Assembly: GCF_003946645.1 (NCBI RefSeq)
Contig: NZ_RHOU01000001.1
Coordinates: 124,001 to 188,000 of the forward strand
Direction of reading: 5' to 3'
Length of the DNA stretch: 64,000 nucleotides
Source: Lapidilactobacillus wuchangensis
GTDB lineage: Bacteria; Bacillota; Bacilli; Lactobacillales; Lactobacillaceae
Shown here: positions 1 to 7,243 of the stretch, piece by piece
Layout of the letters: the number at the start of each line of letters is the position of its first letter
Numbering within the stretch: position 1 is the first letter of the stretch
Program-made: the position numbers and the translations under genes
Notes under the pieces: model-generated
Told to the model about the DNA's origin: nothing
The model's database searches: none
The model's input: only the letters and a program-made list of their open reading frames with translations

Positions 1-205
1 CCACCGTATGGGCAATTAAAGCGTGTCGTTCCACAGCCGTTTTGATTAAATCGTCAACTTTTTCTTTATTGGTGACAAAGGGGAACCGTTCATACATTGG
101 TTTGATATCGGGAAATTGAACCATGACTGCTTGGGCTAATTTAAAAGCCGTTTCGCCAACTGAATCAGAAATTAAACAAACATAAAGTGTCTTTGGTTTT
201 GCCAT
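1..205 (-). CDS. yqfL: Pyruvate, phosphate dikinase regulatory protein family (partial, N-terminal end only)
   Basis: The minus strand opens with ATG at 205 and stays open to the window edge, giving about 68 residues. The start reads [20 protein letters not shown], followed by a segment ending in [11 protein letters not shown]. This matches the N-terminus of the DUF299/PpsR family, bifunctional serine/threonine kinase-pyrophosphorylases that switch phosphoenolpyruvate synthase or pyruvate phosphate dikinase on and off. A GAGG-type ribosome site lies just upstream of the ATG. The P-loop and the rest of the protein lie outside the window, so activity cannot be judged. It is transcribed divergently from rpsU. 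Family assignment is fairly secure; the actual target enzyme in this organism is unknown. Confidence 0.8.
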   Translation of the reverse strand, partial: MAKPKTLYVCLISDSVGETAFKLAQAVMVQFPDIKPMYERFPFVTNKEKVDDLIKTAVERHALIAHTV

Positions 206-305
206 ATGACCTCATCCTCAAAAAAATATTTTTTGTTTTATTGTCTCTATCATAGCATATTCAGCGCTTTCATCACGATTTTTGCTGTAAATTTGAGAAA
301 GATTG

Positions 306-334
306 TTGACCGCATTTTAATGTTTCGCTATAAT
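306..334 (+). promoter_or_regulatory. Sigma-A promoter of rpsU
   Basis: TTGACC (306-311) and TATAAT (329-334) are separated by exactly 17 bases, an almost perfect vegetative promoter. It sits about 80 bases upstream of the rpsU start codon. Confidence 0.8.
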
Positions 335-415
335 AAACAAGAACGCTTATGGGATGCACTAAAAATGGCGCTGAACTTGGGTAGTTACATGGAAACTGGA
401 AGGAGGGAAATCAAC

Positions 416-595
416 ATGGCTAAGACAATTGTTCGCGACAACGAGTCACTTGATGATGCTCTTCGACGTTTTAAACGTTCTGTTTCTAAAAGCGGTACAC
501 TTCAAGAATACCGGAAACGAGAATTTTACGAGAAACCAAGCGTTAAACGTAAATTAAAATCCGAAGCTGCTCGGAAGCGTAAGAAGTTTAGATAA
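416..595 (+). CDS. rpsU: 30S ribosomal protein bS21
   Basis: This is a 59-residue, very basic protein starting [20 protein letters not shown] and ending in a Lys/Arg-rich tail (RKRKKFR). Both are hallmarks of bS21, which binds the small subunit near the anti-Shine-Dalgarno end of 16S rRNA and helps initiation. The start at 416 is supported by GGAAGGAGGG at about 398-407. The same frame is open further upstream, but the strong promoter at 306-334 and this ribosome site rule out a longer protein. A rho-independent terminator follows directly, so rpsU is probably monocistronic with some read-through to yqeY, its usual neighbour in Firmicutes. Confidence 0.96.
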   Translation: MAKTIVRDNESLDDALRRFKRSVSKSGTLQEYRKREFYEKPSVKRKLKSEAARKRKKFR

Positions 596-601
596 TGAAT
601 T

Positions 602-663
602 CACCCCCTTAGTTTTGGGATTACACATTGTGATCTTACGACTGTGGGGGTATTTCTTTTTTT
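602..663 (+). terminator. Rho-independent terminator after rpsU
   Basis: ACCCCC (603-608) pairs with GGGGGT (646-651) around an internal partly paired loop, followed by a T-rich run to 663. A family 3 repeat begins at the very next base. Confidence 0.75.
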
Positions 664-781
664 AGAGTGCAAAAATAGACGGTTAGCCAATGAGCATTAA
701 AGTTATTTTACCAAATTAGCCGATTTTGGCTGATTGGTAAAATGATTTTAAGCGGAGTTGGCTGTCTGTTTTTGCACGTTT
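664..781 (-). repeat. Family 3 structured repeat, copy 1
   Basis: Read on the minus strand it begins AAACGTGC and ends GCACTCT. Its outer stem is GTGCAAAAA..AGAC..AGCCAA with the complementary partner. Its inner hairpin is TTTTACCAA..GGCT with the complement. Between these lie TCCGCTTAA on the 5' side and TTAATGCTC on the 3' side. These two internal-loop strings also occur in the copies at 7422-7540 and 56086-56201, while the stems are different sequences there. It fills the space between the rpsU terminator and the yqeY ribosome site. Confidence 0.8.
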
Positions 782-814
782 CCACAAACCCACAATCATT
801 CAGGAGGTACTACA

Positions 815-1261
815 ATGGATTTTAACGCAAAAATCATGGAAGATCTGAAGGCAGCAATGAAGGCCAAGGACAAAACTCGTTTAGCCGTAATTCGGAGTAT
901 TAAGTCTGCTTTGATGAACGCCAAAATTAAGAAGAACGAAGCATTAACACCAGATGACGAATTAGCTGTCGTCGCTTCTGAATTAAAACAACGCCAAGAT
1001 TCATTGGTTGAATTTGAAAATGCTGGTCGTCAAGACTTGGCCGATCAATTAAAAGCCGAAATTGAAATTGTTAAAGAATATTTACCAGCCGCTTTGTCTG
1101 ATGAGGAATTGGCTAAAGTTGTTGATGAAACCATCAGTGAAGTTGGCGCCAGCTCAATGAAAGATATGGGCAACGTCATGAAAGCACTGATGCCTAAAGT
1201 TAAGGGTCGTGCTGACGGCGCAAAGGTCAACCAACTTGTTAAGGCAGCATTGTCGAAGTAA
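815..1261 (+). CDS. yqeY: YqeY family GatB-like domain protein
   Basis: The product has 148 residues and is predicted cytosolic, mostly alpha-helical and Lys/Glu rich. It begins MDFNAKIMEDLKAAMKAKDK and contains the family signature around RLAVIRSIKSALMNAKI and a central EIEIVKEYLPAALSDEEL segment. YqeY proteins resemble the tail domain of the GatB subunit of the tRNA amidotransferase, and a role around tRNA is presumed but not established. The start at 815 follows CAGGAGGT at 801-808. An upstream in-frame extension lies inside a repeat and is not used. No promoter is evident outside that repeat, so expression depends on read-through from rpsU or on a promoter carried by the repeat. The rpsU-yqeY-phoH order is typical of Firmicutes. 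Confidence 0.93.
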   Translation: MDFNAKIMEDLKAAMKAKDKTRLAVIRSIKSALMNAKIKKNEALTPDDELAVVASELKQRQDSLVEFENAGRQDLADQLKAEIEIVKEYLPAALSDEELAKVVDETISEVGASSMKDMGNVMKALMPKVKGRADGAKVNQLVKAALSK

Positions 1262-1288
1262 AAAAACTGTTTGCTTTAAACAGTGCTT

Positions 1289-1810
1289 AGACTGTCCTAA
1301 TTTGGGAGGGTGGTTGCTGGGCGATTTAGAGGGCGTGGAACGCCGTGGCCATCGATTTGAGCTTATTTTAAGCAATAAATTGCTTAGAATAATTTCACAG
1401 CTGACGCCAATCGCCCAGCAACCACCTGATTAAACTAACAAAATTGAGCAGCACTATTTAGAAAAACAGATTGAGGTAAACTAATGAGCCTGTTTGACAA
1501 ACTTTCTGGATAAAACCAGAGACTGTCAGATGGGCTTTTTATAATACAGTTTAGTTATGATAACAATCGAAGTTAAGTTGATCTATCCCGCTTGAAGTGC
1601 ATTAATCATTAACAAAACTGAAGTGAACCACCTCAACTCCAGACGGAATGGAGGGATCTTGGCGTCAGCCGCCAAATTGTTCTTAGTGGCTGGGCCACTT
1701 AGAACAAGGCTTGTATTTGAGATTGTTGCGTTAGCAATAAGCTCAAATCAATGCCGGCAGCGTTCCACGCCAAGCAGCCCGCAATGGAGTCAAACTCAAT
1801 TCTGTTTCAA
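1289..1810 (+). repeat. Family 1 composite element, copy I (A half, hairpin spacer, B half)
   Basis: The A half (about 1289-1480) has long inverted arms, GGTGGTTGCTGGGCGATT near 1309 and its complement ending at 1426, then a conserved tail containing TTGAGCAGCACTATTTAG. Its core has lost part of one internal hairpin. A terminator-like hairpin follows at 1487-1541. The B half (about 1622-1810) carries CTCAACTCCAGACGG, a GGCGT/ACGCC base stem, hairpin TTGTTCTTA/TAAGAACAA and hairpin ATTTGAG/CTCAAAT. There is no credible ORF; short open frames through it are by-products of the palindromes. It lies between yqeY and phoH. Confidence 0.85.
1487..1541 (+). terminator. Central hairpin of composite copy I
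   Basis: An imperfect stem has TTTGACA against TGTCAGA on the outside and CTGG/CCAG on the inside with loop ATAAAA. It is followed by GGGCTTTTT. The same CTGGATAAAACCAG inner hairpin recurs in copy IV at 20971-21022. Probable rho-independent terminator for yqeY. Confidence 0.6.
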
Positions 1811-1868
1811 AACTTTTTAATGAAATTGTTGTTTACGCCAAAAGCCCGCTAGTTTTCGCAACTTGAGT

Positions 1869-1989
1869 AATCGTGCTACGCTTGGCAAATGACTAGGTAC
1901 AATTTGAATATTCACATGATCGACGGGGTCGCTCCTGCAAATATTCGAAATTGTACTACGTCAAAAACCCGCCAAGCTTCGCAACTTAA
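1869..1989 (+). repeat. Family 2 structured repeat, copy 1, with an adjoining remnant
   Basis: The core is a near-perfect stem: GTACAATTTGAATATT (from about 1898) against AATATTCGAAATTGTAC. It encloses a small hairpin CGAC/GTCG and is flanked by an outer stem CTTGGC/GCCAAG. Strings GACTAGGTACAATTTG and AAATTGTACTACG are shared with the copy at 7119-7239, whose outer and inner stems differ by compensating changes. Just upstream, 1834-1868 (TACGCCAAAAGCCCGC... CGCAACTT) repeats the 3' end of the element (1957-1988), so half of a second copy is fused to it. The right end almost touches the phoH coding region. Confidence 0.75.
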
Positions 1990-2057
1990 TGCATTATGTG
2001 CTAAAATTTAAGTATTCAATCACTGTTATCAGTGACTTTACGATAGGAGCGAATTTC

Positions 2058-3044
2058 TTGACCGAAGCAACTAATCAAGCCGTCGAAGAAAAGACGTTTG
2101 TTTTAAAAGAACCTGAGCAGGCGGTCAACTTGCTTGGTGTTAATGATGAATTTTTACGAATTATTGAAGATGAATTGTCAGTTTCTTTGCGTGCCTTTGC
2201 TGACCGAATCATTGTCACTGGTCCCGCTGAGGCTGACCGACAAGTTTTAGCGATTTTTACGCAGCTGAGTGACGTTAGTGAGCATAATATTACCATCACT
2301 GCTTCTGACGTGCGCAGTGCAATTAAAATGGCGCAGAAGGGCACGATTAGCTATTTCAGCGAAATGTACAACGAAGTGCTGATCAAGGATAGTCGCCATC
2401 GGCCGATTCGCGTGAAAAACTTAGGTCAACGCCAATATGTCCAATTAGTGCGGCACAATGATATTACTTTTGGCATTGGCCCCGCTGGTACTGGGAAAAC
2501 TTTCTTGGCGGTTGTTTTAGCAGTCGCGGCGTTAAAGAATCATGAAGTTGAGCGGATTATTTTAACGCGGCCCGCAGTCGAAGCCGGTGAAAGTTTAGGC
2601 TTCTTGCCTGGTGATTTGAAAGAAAAAATTGATCCTTATTTGCGGCCAATTTATGATGCCCTTTATACTGTGCTGGGCCAGGACCAGACCAATCGGTTGT
2701 TGGAGCGGGGAATTATCGAAATTGCGCCGTTAGCCTATATGCGTGGTCGGACCTTGGAAAATGCCTTCGTGATTTTGGATGAGGCTCAGAATACGACGAC
2801 GGCCCAGATGAAAATGTTTCTCACGCGGTTAGGCTTGAATTCACGGATGATCGTTAATGGGGATTTGACGCAAGTTGATTTGCCTCATAATCAGAAAAGT
2901 GGGCTGAAGCAGGCTGGCGAGATTTTGCGGTCAGTCAAACATATTGGTTTCATTGATTTCTCCTCAGCGGATGTGGTCCGTCATCCGGTAGTCGCCCAAA
3001 TCATTGATGCTTATCAAAAATATGATCAGGAGCTAAGAAAATAA
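2058..3044 (+). CDS. phoH: PhoH family ATPase
   Basis: The product has 328 residues counted from the TTG at 2058, which has TAGGAGC 8-9 bases upstream. A longer in-frame reading to 1989 exists but would begin inside a repeat and has no ribosome site. An N-terminal KH-like region precedes a P-loop ATPase domain with Walker A GPAGTGKT at residues 141-148 and Walker B FVILDEAQ near residue 235. PhoH proteins are cytosolic nucleotide-binding proteins related to the helicase half of superfamily 1 and are thought to act in RNA metabolism, consistent with ybeY next door. The stop overlaps the ybeY start (TAATG), implying translational coupling. Confidence 0.93.
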   Translation: MTEATNQAVEEKTFVLKEPEQAVNLLGVNDEFLRIIEDELSVSLRAFADRIIVTGPAEADRQVLAIFTQLSDVSEHNITITASDVRSAIKMAQKGTISYFSEMYNEVLIKDSRHRPIRVKNLGQRQYVQLVRHNDITFGIGPAGTGKTFLAVVLAVAALKNHEVERIILTRPAVEAGESLGFLPGDLKEKIDPYLRPIYDALYTVLGQDQTNRLLERGIIEIAPLAYMRGRTLENAFVILDEAQNTTTAQMKMFLTRLGLNSRMIVNGDLTQVDLPHNQKSGLKQAGEILRSVKHIGFIDFSSADVVRHPVVAQIIDAYQKYDQELRK

Positions 3045-3520
3045 TGAATTTAGAAATTATTAATGATGACCAACTTGTGCCAACAGATCGTGAACAATGG
3101 ATGCGCGATTTAATTGAATTTGCTGCGAAAGAATTGGATGAGGCGCCCGACACAGAAATGTCGATCAGTTTGGTCAGTGACGACGAGATTCAACGAGTTA
3201 ATCGTGAATACCGCCAAAAAGATCGGGCCACTGATGTGATTAGTTTCGCCATTGAAGACGACGAATCTGATCTGCCAAATTTTGAAGAATTGGCAGATGA
3301 ATTCGATATTCCCCGCAATATTGGTGATTTGATTATTGCGCCACATTATGTCGCTGAACAAGCTAAAAATTACGGTCATAGTTTTGATCGCGAATTTGGT
3401 TATACGTTGGTTCACGGATTCTTGCATTTAAATGGTTACGATCACATTGACCCTGAAGATGAGAAAGTGATGATCGGCCTGCAAGAGAAAATTTTGGATA
3501 ATTATGGCCTCAAACGCTAA
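3044..3520 (+). CDS. ybeY: Endoribonuclease YbeY (rRNA maturation factor)
   Basis: The 158-residue product carries the diagnostic zinc motif HGFLHLNGYDH, with His124, His128 and His134 as metal ligands. The family is a single-strand endoribonuclease needed for 16S rRNA 3' processing and 70S quality control, acting in the cytosol. Length is normal. The start codon overlaps the phoH stop by one base, and the 3' end overlaps dgkA by 17 bases, so the three genes are translated from one message. The insertion EDDESDLPNFEELADEFD between the core strands is acidic, as commonly seen in lactobacilli. The assignment is secure. Confidence 0.96.
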   Translation: MNLEIINDDQLVPTDREQWMRDLIEFAAKELDEAPDTEMSISLVSDDEIQRVNREYRQKDRATDVISFAIEDDESDLPNFEELADEFDIPRNIGDLIIAPHYVAEQAKNYGHSFDREFGYTLVHGFLHLNGYDHIDPEDEKVMIGLQEKILDNYGLKR

Positions 3521-3902
3521 AAAACCCCAGACCAGTAAAAATCATTCCTTTTGGCAATCGTTTCATCATGCGGCCCAGGGATTGAGTTTTACCTTTCAAC
3601 ATGAAGGCAATTTTAAGCGCCATCTTGCAATTGCGACGGTGGTGATTGTCCTCAGTGCTCTTTTGCGAGTTGCCAAAACAGAGTGGCTCTGGCTCGTCAG
3701 TGTGATTTTTATCGTTTTAATTGCCGAACTTTGGAATACAGTTGTCGAATATATAGTTGATTTACTAGTGGCAAAGCAGTACGATACAATGGCCAAGCAC
3801 ATTAAGGATGTTTCGGCGGCGATTGTCTTGGTTGCGAGTTTGTTAGCCGTCATTGTTGGTTTAATAATTTTTGTGCCTTATCTTTGGAAAATATTCGCAT
3901 AA
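3504..3902 (+). CDS. dgkA: Diacylglycerol kinase-type undecaprenol kinase
   Basis: The product has 132 residues: a basic cytosolic N-terminus of about 35 residues, then three hydrophobic membrane segments (roughly 44-60, 64-90 and 105-130). The signature ELWNTVVEYIVDL corresponds to the ELxNTAxExxVD active-site stretch of prokaryotic DgkA. In Gram-positive bacteria this membrane enzyme phosphorylates undecaprenol, feeding the lipid carrier pool for cell-wall synthesis. The start is inside ybeY. It lies in the usual ybeY-dgkA-cdd-era block. Whether it prefers undecaprenol or diacylglycerol cannot be read from the sequence; the former is expected from the family. Confidence 0.93.
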   Translation: MASNAKKPQTSKNHSFWQSFHHAAQGLSFTFQHEGNFKRHLAIATVVIVLSALLRVAKTEWLWLVSVIFIVLIAELWNTVVEYIVDLLVAKQYDTMAKHIKDVSAAIVLVASLLAVIVGLIIFVPYLWKIFA

Positions 3903-3919
3903 AGAGGAGCCTGATTAGG

Positions 3920-4318
3920 ATGGATGAACTAACTGAGCGCGCACGCCAAGCTCGCGAACAAGCTTACGTGCCATATTCACATTTTGCTGTTGGTGCGGCG
4001 GTACTGACTGATGATGGTCATATTTATACCGGCTGTAATATTGAAAACTCGTCATATGGTATGAGCTTATGTGCCGAACGAGTAGCCATGTTCAAGGCCG
4101 TATCTGCTGGCTATCGACATTTAAAAGCGATTGCTGTTGTGGGCGACACGAAGGGACCAGTTTCGCCATGTGGTGCTTGTCGTCAAGTGATGACCGAATT
4201 TATGCCAGCTGATGCTAGCGTGACTTTGTCGAACTTACATGGCAAGTCCGAAACTTTGCCATTAAAAGAAGTTTTACCATTTGCCTTTTTCCTTAATGAT
4301 GATCGGGTTGATGAATAG
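3920..4318 (+). CDS. cdd: Cytidine deaminase
   Basis: The product has 132 residues, the usual size of the tetrameric bacterial enzyme. Zinc-binding and catalytic residues are visible: Cys51 and Glu53 in CAER, and Cys84 and Cys87 in PCGACR. It deaminates cytidine and deoxycytidine to uridine and deoxyuridine for pyrimidine salvage. The ATG at 3920 is preceded by AGAGGAGC and ATTAGG. A TTG further upstream (3884) would extend into dgkA and is less likely. It is the last gene of the phoH-ybeY-dgkA-cdd run. In many relatives it is directly followed by era, but here a composite repeat separates the two and era has its own promoter. Confidence 0.96.
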   Translation: MDELTERARQAREQAYVPYSHFAVGAAVLTDDGHIYTGCNIENSSYGMSLCAERVAMFKAVSAGYRHLKAIAVVGDTKGPVSPCGACRQVMTEFMPADASVTLSNLHGKSETLPLKEVLPFAFFLNDDRVDE

Positions 4319-4374
4319 CATTTAAGTACTGCGTCATTGCGATGAATTTATTAGTTCAGAACAAAGTCGGTGTT

Positions 4375-4918
4375 AAGACTTCCCAAATTGAAAAGGTGGT
4401 GGCGGAGCAATTTGAGTGGCGTGGAACGCCATGGGCATTGATTTAAGCTTTTGTTGCACAAAATCTTAAATACAAGCCTTATACTAAGTGCTAAAGCACT
4501 AAGTATAATTTCATGGTTGATGCCAATTGCGCCGCCACCACCTGATAAAACTAACTAAATTGAGCACCACTATTTGGCCGAACCAGATTGTGGTAAAACA
4601 AAAGCGGTGTGACAATCTCTAATGAGAAGGAGGTTGTCACACCGCTTTTTTTGTTACTGTTCAACTATTACTACTGATTAAATTGAGTCACTGAATCCTG
4701 CTATCACTGCCTTAAACACCAATAAAGATAAAGTGCACCACCTCAACTCCAGACGGACTGGAGGGATCTTGGCGTCAGCCGCCAAATTGTTCTTAGTGGC
4801 TGGGCCACTTAGAACAAGGCTTGTATTTGAGATTGTTGCGCAGCAATAAGCTCAAATCAATGCCGGCCGCGTTCCACGCCAAGCAGCCCGCAATGGAGTC
4901 AGACTCAATTCCGTTTTA
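4375..4918 (+). repeat. Family 1 composite element, copy II (most complete copy)
   Basis: A half (4375-4599): arms GGTGGTGGCGG...GCAATT from 4395 and AATTGCGCCGCCACCACC ending at 4542. These differ from copy I at several positions, with matching changes on both sides. The core has hairpin TTATACT/AGTATAA and the tail has TTGAGCACCACTATTTGG. The centre holds a strong bidirectional terminator (4601-4653). B half (about 4731-4918): CTCAACTCCAGACGG, base stem GGCGT/ACGCC, hairpin TTGTTCTTA/TAAGAACAA and hairpin ATTTGAG/CTCAAAT. The element fills most of the 774-base cdd-era gap. Confidence 0.88.
4601..4653. terminator. Bidirectional terminator in composite copy II
   Basis: AAAGCGGTGTGACAA pairs with TTGTCACACCGCTTT, with A-runs upstream and a run of seven T downstream. 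It should terminate in both directions. The same design occurs at 40086-40138 in copy V with a changed base in the stem. Confidence 0.85.
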
Positions 4919-4991
4919 ACACTTTAATTAACAATCAATTCAAGCATCAATCCAATATTTGTTGGAATCACTAAAGCCCTGATACAACACG

Positions 4992-5000
4992 TGGTATAAT
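4992..5000 (+). promoter_or_regulatory. Extended -10 promoter of era
   Basis: TGGTATAAT is a consensus extended -10 box. No good -35 hexamer sits at 17 bases, as is common for extended -10 promoters. It is located after composite copy II and about 93 bases before era. Confidence 0.6.
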
Positions 5001-5092
5001 TAAACCAGCAATTGGTATCAAAATAAAATGCAGTGCCAAAGTGGTACTAGCGTGATTTGCGAATCACGAGCATTCATAAAGGATGAACAGAA

Positions 5093-5998
5093 ATGGCAGA
5101 ATTTAAATCCGGATTTGTGGCTTTGTTGGGCCGACCTAATGTAGGTAAATCAACATTAATGAATCGTGTTATTGGTGAGAAAGTTGCAATCATGTCGCCT
5201 AAAGCGCAAACCACCCGTAATAAAATTCAAGGTGTGATCACTGATGACGAAGCTCAAATCGTTTTTTTAGATACACCGGGGATTCATAAACCTAAAAATG
5301 ACCTTGATAATTATATGGATCAAGCGGCATTTTCGACTTTGAGCGAAGTTGATATTGCCATTTACATGACTGGCGCGATGGATAAAATTGGCCCTGGCGA
5401 TCGCTTTATCTTGGAAAAGTTGGAAAATATCAAGACACCATTATTTTTAGTCATTAATAAAATTGATTTAGTTCATCCTGATGATTTATTAACACTGATC
5501 AATGAATATCGAACTTTGGCAAACTTTGCGGAAATCATTCCCTTATCAGCCACTCAGGGCAATAATGTTGATGAATTAGTCAAAGAAATCAAACACTATT
5601 TGCCAGCTGGTCCGAAATACTATCCTGATGATCAATTGACTGACCATCCAGAATATTTCGTGGTTGCTGAATTAATTCGCGAGCAATTATTGTTGCAAAC
5701 GCGTGATGAAATTCCTCATTCAGTCGCCGTGGTTGTTGAAGACATGAACACCCATGAGAATGGCAAGTTAGTTATTAATGCGACTGTTTTCGTTGATCGC
5801 GAAAGTCAAAAGGGGATTGTAATCGGCAAGGGCGCTTCAATGATCAAGCATGTTGGCATTGGCGCACGCCGGGAAATTGAACCACTTTTAGGCGAAAAGG
5901 TGAACTTGAAGTTACAAGTCAAAGTTCAGCGTAATTGGCGTGACAACCCACTCTTCCTGAAGCGGGCCGGTTACGACCAACGCGATCTTAAGAATTGA
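5093..5998 (+). CDS. era: GTPase Era
   Basis: The 301-residue protein has a TRAFAC GTPase domain: G1 GRPNVGKST at residues 13-21, G3 DTPGIHKP near 60 and G4 NKID near 123. A C-terminal KH domain includes [20 protein letters not shown] near residues 240-260. Era binds the 3' end of 16S rRNA and assists 30S assembly at the membrane-cytosol interface. The ATG has AAGGATGA 7-8 bases upstream. The stop overlaps the recO start by four bases, so the two are translationally coupled. Confidence 0.97.
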   Translation: MAEFKSGFVALLGRPNVGKSTLMNRVIGEKVAIMSPKAQTTRNKIQGVITDDEAQIVFLDTPGIHKPKNDLDNYMDQAAFSTLSEVDIAIYMTGAMDKIGPGDRFILEKLENIKTPLFLVINKIDLVHPDDLLTLINEYRTLANFAEIIPLSATQGNNVDELVKEIKHYLPAGPKYYPDDQLTDHPEYFVVAELIREQLLLQTRDEIPHSVAVVVEDMNTHENGKLVINATVFVDRESQKGIVIGKGASMIKHVGIGARREIEPLLGEKVNLKLQVKVQRNWRDNPLFLKRAGYDQRDLKN

Positions 5999-6768
5999 GT
6001 TGGTTGCGTGACGCTGAATTTCGCGGCATGGTGATGTACCGTCGCGATTATTCAGAGCGCGATTTACTGGTTCAGATTTTAACGGATCGTTTCGGACCGA
6101 AGATGTTTTTGGTTCGTGGGGCTAAGAAACGCGGCTTTAAAATGACCAGTGCGATTCTGCCGTTTACTGAGGCGGATTATGTTGGTCGGATCAATTCTGA
6201 TGGCTTGTCTTATTTGACCACCACCAAAAGTACTAAAATGTGGCGCCATATTAGTAGTGACTTGGTACTGCAAGCTTACGCCTCATACTTACTAACTTTA
6301 ACGGCGGCGGCTTTTCCTGAAGGTAATCCAGTCGGGCGTGCTTATGATCTGACCCAGACTGCCTTAGAGCGCATGGACGATCAAGCTGACGCACAATTAC
6401 TCACGAATTTGGTTGAAGTGAAACTATTAGGTCAATTTGGTGTGGCACCGTATTTGCAAGGCTGTGTGATTTGCCAACGCAATGATTTACCTTTGGATTA
6501 TTCAGAAGCCTTAGGTGGGCTGTTATGCCAAAATCATTGGGATCGCGATCCTTATCGGCTCCATGCGCGGCCTAAAGCAGTGGCGTTGTTGCAACGATTA
6601 TCTGTTTGGCAACCACAACAAATTGGTCAAGTACAATTAAGTGATCTGACTAGACGTGAACTGCAACGAATTCTTGATCATATTTATGCGGATCAAGTAG
6701 GGTTGAAGCTGAAGAGCAAGGTTTTTCTTGATGAATTAACTAGTAACAGTAATCGCTTGAAAAAGTAG
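5995..6768 (+). CDS. recO: DNA repair protein RecO
   Basis: The product has 257 residues. The N-terminal OB-fold begins [20 protein letters not shown], with the typical [15 protein letters not shown] run. A C-terminal four-ligand zinc motif is visible as CVICQRN...GGLLCQNH. RecO works with RecF and RecR to load RecA onto SSB-coated single-stranded DNA. The start is TTG at 5995, overlapping the era stop, an arrangement conserved in Firmicutes. No terminator is seen directly after it; the downstream 870 bases hold repeats and the glyQS leader. Confidence 0.93.
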   Translation: MSWLRDAEFRGMVMYRRDYSERDLLVQILTDRFGPKMFLVRGAKKRGFKMTSAILPFTEADYVGRINSDGLSYLTTTKSTKMWRHISSDLVLQAYASYLLTLTAAAFPEGNPVGRAYDLTQTALERMDDQADAQLLTNLVEVKLLGQFGVAPYLQGCVICQRNDLPLDYSEALGGLLCQNHWDRDPYRLHARPKAVALLQRLSVWQPQQIGQVQLSDLTRRELQRILDHIYADQVGLKLKSKVFLDELTSNSNRLKK

Positions 6769-6847
6769 CAAACTCTTTTTAGTCAGTTTGGTGCTGATCA
6801 AGAAGTTTGGCTGGTTATCGGCGTCGTAATTGTTGGCTTTAACACTA

Positions 6848-7056
6848 AACTGATTAGTGGTGATTAATTCTGTTAGTTTCCATAGGTGGTTGCTGGACGA
6901 TTGGCGTCAGCTGTGAAATTATTCTTGGCGATTTATCGCTTAGAATAAGCCTCGTATTTGAAACAATTTGGTTTGTAATTGGTTCAAATCGACGGCCACG
7001 GCGTTCCACGCCCTCAAAATCGCCCAGCAACCACCTCTCCGGATTGGGGAAGACTT
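6848..7056 (-). repeat. Family 1 orphan A half
   Basis: A complete A half without a B partner. Arms GGTGGTTGCTGGACGATT (from 6885) and AATCGCCCAGCAACCACC (ending 7035) enclose the core with hairpins TTATTCT/AGAATAA and ATTTGAAACAATT/AATTGGTTCAAAT. The conserved tail is on the left (GATTAGTGGTGATTAATTC) and the conserved outer end on the right (GGATTGGGGAAGACTT), so it is inverted relative to copies I and II. Hairpin 2 differs from most other copies by compensating changes. Confidence 0.85.
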
Positions 7057-7118
7057 AACGCCAATTTTGTCTGTGATCAACAAATTCCATGATACTAAAA
7101 TTGGTGAGTTCAGTATTC

Positions 7119-7239
7119 AAACGTGTTCGGGCTGGTAAATGGCTAGGTACAATTTGAATATTCACACGATCTGGTTACACCAGCTCATGTAAACATTCGA
7201 AATTGTACTACGCCAAAAGACCACCAGTCCTCACACTCT
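7119..7239 (+). repeat. Family 2 structured repeat, copy 2
   Basis: It begins AAACGTGTTCGGG and ends TCACACTCT. Those ends are like the family 3 ends, while the interior is the family 2 stem GTACAATTTGAATATT with its partner. The outer stem is GGCTGGT/ACCAGTCC and the inner hairpin is CTGGT TAC ACCAG. Compared with copy 1 both these stems changed on both sides. The right end stops five bases before the -35 box of the glyQS promoter. Confidence 0.75.
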
Positions 7240-7243
7240 GCTC

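Noticed and set aside
1262-1285. Hairpin ACTGTTT/AAACAGT directly after yqeY as its terminator
   Set aside because: No T-run follows on the plus strand. The hairpin in composite copy I at 1487-1541 is a better terminator.
1623-1820. Open frames of 60-90 codons running through the family 1 B halves (also near 21097-21363, 39686-39919, 56329-56544)
   Set aside because: They recur only because the repeat sequence recurs, lack ribosome sites, run in different frames and shift with small indels in the hairpins. I treat them as by-products of palindromic DNA.
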